The translations under genes were made by a program, and so were the position numbers. The notes beneath the pieces are model-generated. The model was not told where the DNA came from. It worked only from the letters and a program-made list of their open reading frames with translations, and made no database searches. A stretch of 5,054 nt of DNA from Tagaea sp. (GTDB lineage Bacteria; Pseudomonadota; Alphaproteobacteria; CACIAM-22H2). Shown here piece after piece: positions 4,596 to 5,054 of this stretch (position 1 is the first letter of the stretch; each line of letters starts with the position of its first letter). The stretch lies in assembly GCA_023653245.1 (NCBI GenBank), contig JAMNXK010000221.1, forward strand, positions 1 through 5,054, given 5' to 3'.

Positions 4596-4838
4596 ATGAT
4601 CCGCACGATCCTAGTCGTGATTCTGGCGTTCTGGGTGGGGGCCGCCGAGGCGCAGCAGGCGCCGCCGCGCAGCTTCGCCGATTGCCAAAAGGCGTTCGAC
4701 GCCGAGATGGCGCGCGCGATTCAACGCACCAACCGCGATTTGCGCCAATCCCAGCATCAGGCGGGGCTGGTGCGGATGCGCTGCGAGCGCGCGGTCGAGC
4801 GCAAACAGATCCAGGACCGGGCGAAGGCCCGGCGCTAA
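4596..4838 (+). CDS. Small predicted secreted protein, function unknown
   Basis: An 80-residue protein with a clear Sec-type signal peptide: basic MIR, hydrophobic TILVVILAFWVGAA, and a likely signal-peptidase I site after AEA (residues 17-19). The mature part is therefore about 61 residues and periplasmic or exported. It contains two cysteines, Cys30 and Cys63, which could form one disulfide. The rest is a charged, probably helical segment rich in Arg and Gln (FDAEMARAIQRTNRDLRQ at 34-51; CERAVERKQIQDRAKARR at 63-80). High-GC codons support the frame. I do not recognise the family. There is no Shine-Dalgarno before 4596; a TATCTT box 5 bases upstream may be a promoter element. It lies 33 bp upstream of the NnrU-family gene on the same strand, so the two may be co-transcribed. 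Confidence 0.78.
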   Translation: MIRTILVVILAFWVGAAEAQQAPPRSFADCQKAFDAEMARAIQRTNRDLRQSQHQAGLVRMRCERAVERKQIQDRAKARR

Positions 4839-4871
4839 GATCGCTGCGGTGCACGCGCGAAAGGTGAAACG

Positions 4872-5054
4872 ATGGAAGTGCTGATCCTCGGCCTGGCGGC
4901 CTTTGTCGCGAGTCATTCGATCCGGATCTTCGCGGACGATTGGCGCGCGGCCACGATCGCCCGCATCGGCGAGAACCCGTACAAGGCGGTCTACTCGATC
5001 GTCTCGCTGCTGGCCCTCGGCGCCATCGTTTGGGGATATGGCGACGCGCGCGCG
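4872..5054 (+). CDS. NnrU-family membrane protein (N-terminal part, cut by window edge)
   Basis: The first 61 codons of a gene running off the right edge. The sequence starts MEVLILGLAAFVASHSIRIF with a first membrane helix. The conserved HSIR block (15-18) comes next, then the family-typical WRAATIARIGENPYKAVYSIVS in two short blocks (24-33, 34-45), and a second helix YSIVSLLALGAIVWGYG (41-57). This matches the NnrU domain, found in integral membrane proteins first linked to nitrite/nitric-oxide respiration in Rhodobacter and also present in many bacteria without denitrification. NnrU relatives also resemble the methyltransferase-type NnrU/isoprenylcysteine group, so the biochemical role is uncertain. 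AAGGTG at 4861-4866 gives a good ribosome-binding site 5 bases before the ATG. The gene is 33 bp downstream of the secreted-protein gene and probably shares its transcript. The usual full length is well over twice what is visible. Confidence 0.88.
   Translation, partial: MEVLILGLAAFVASHSIRIFADDWRAATIARIGENPYKAVYSIVSLLALGAIVWGYGDARA

Noticed and set aside
4180..4599. 139-codon + strand frame through the gap before the secreted-protein gene
   Set aside because: It runs through the terminator palindrome and has no start signal; its protein is low-complexity early and lacks the local codon bias.

Overview
The window looks like part of an alphaproteobacterial chromosome. This is inferred from the very high third-position GC of the core genes, an RluA-type pseudouridine synthase without an S4 domain, an NnrU-family membrane protein and a DMT/EamA transporter. 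No rRNA, tRNA, CRISPR array or complete mobile element is visible. Three stretches are clearly less GC-rich than the rest: about 149-690, 1861-2880 and 4380-4560. They read as acquired or non-coding material set among ordinary housekeeping genes.

Layout. Positions 1-81 hold the last codons of a + strand gene, followed at once by a small hairpin. Positions 149-472 (minus strand) encode a recognisable piece of a phage tail-fibre-like protein: a GNVGVG...YKLDVNGSV segment of the kind that precedes S74 intramolecular-chaperone domains. Its reading frame has no stop before the window edge, so it is easily missed. Positions 473-825 contain no convincing gene and are AT-rich at first. Then come an RluA-family pseudouridine synthase (826-1530, minus), a 54-residue glycine-rich protein (1686-1850, plus) with its own ribosome-binding site and a UUCG hairpin downstream, and an unrecognised 339-residue protein (1861-2880, minus). 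A DMT transporter (2933-3823, plus) is divergent from the 339-residue gene, across a 52-bp gap that contains an inverted repeat. An Ala/Lys/Pro-tailed 126-residue protein (3801-4181, minus) overlaps the transporter gene tail to tail by 23 bp. The right end holds a small predicted secreted protein (4596-4838, plus) and the start of an NnrU-family gene (4872 onward, plus, cut by the edge).

The best candidate for something undescribed is the 414-bp gap between 4181 and 4596. On the minus strand it contains a promoter-like pair (TTGACC, 17 bp, TTAAAT). About 155 nt later comes an 11-bp perfect hairpin followed by TTTTTCTTTTT. Between them lies a two-tier hairpin whose 14-nt loop is C/U-rich and resembles an anti-Shine-Dalgarno sequence. 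This is the architecture of a trans-acting small RNA. Because the 126-residue gene lies downstream on the same strand, it could instead be an attenuated leader of that gene.

The genes do not form one pathway: they are mostly single units with alternating orientation. Several starts have no Shine-Dalgarno sequence but carry a TANNNT box a few bases upstream, so short-leader or leaderless transcripts are possible.
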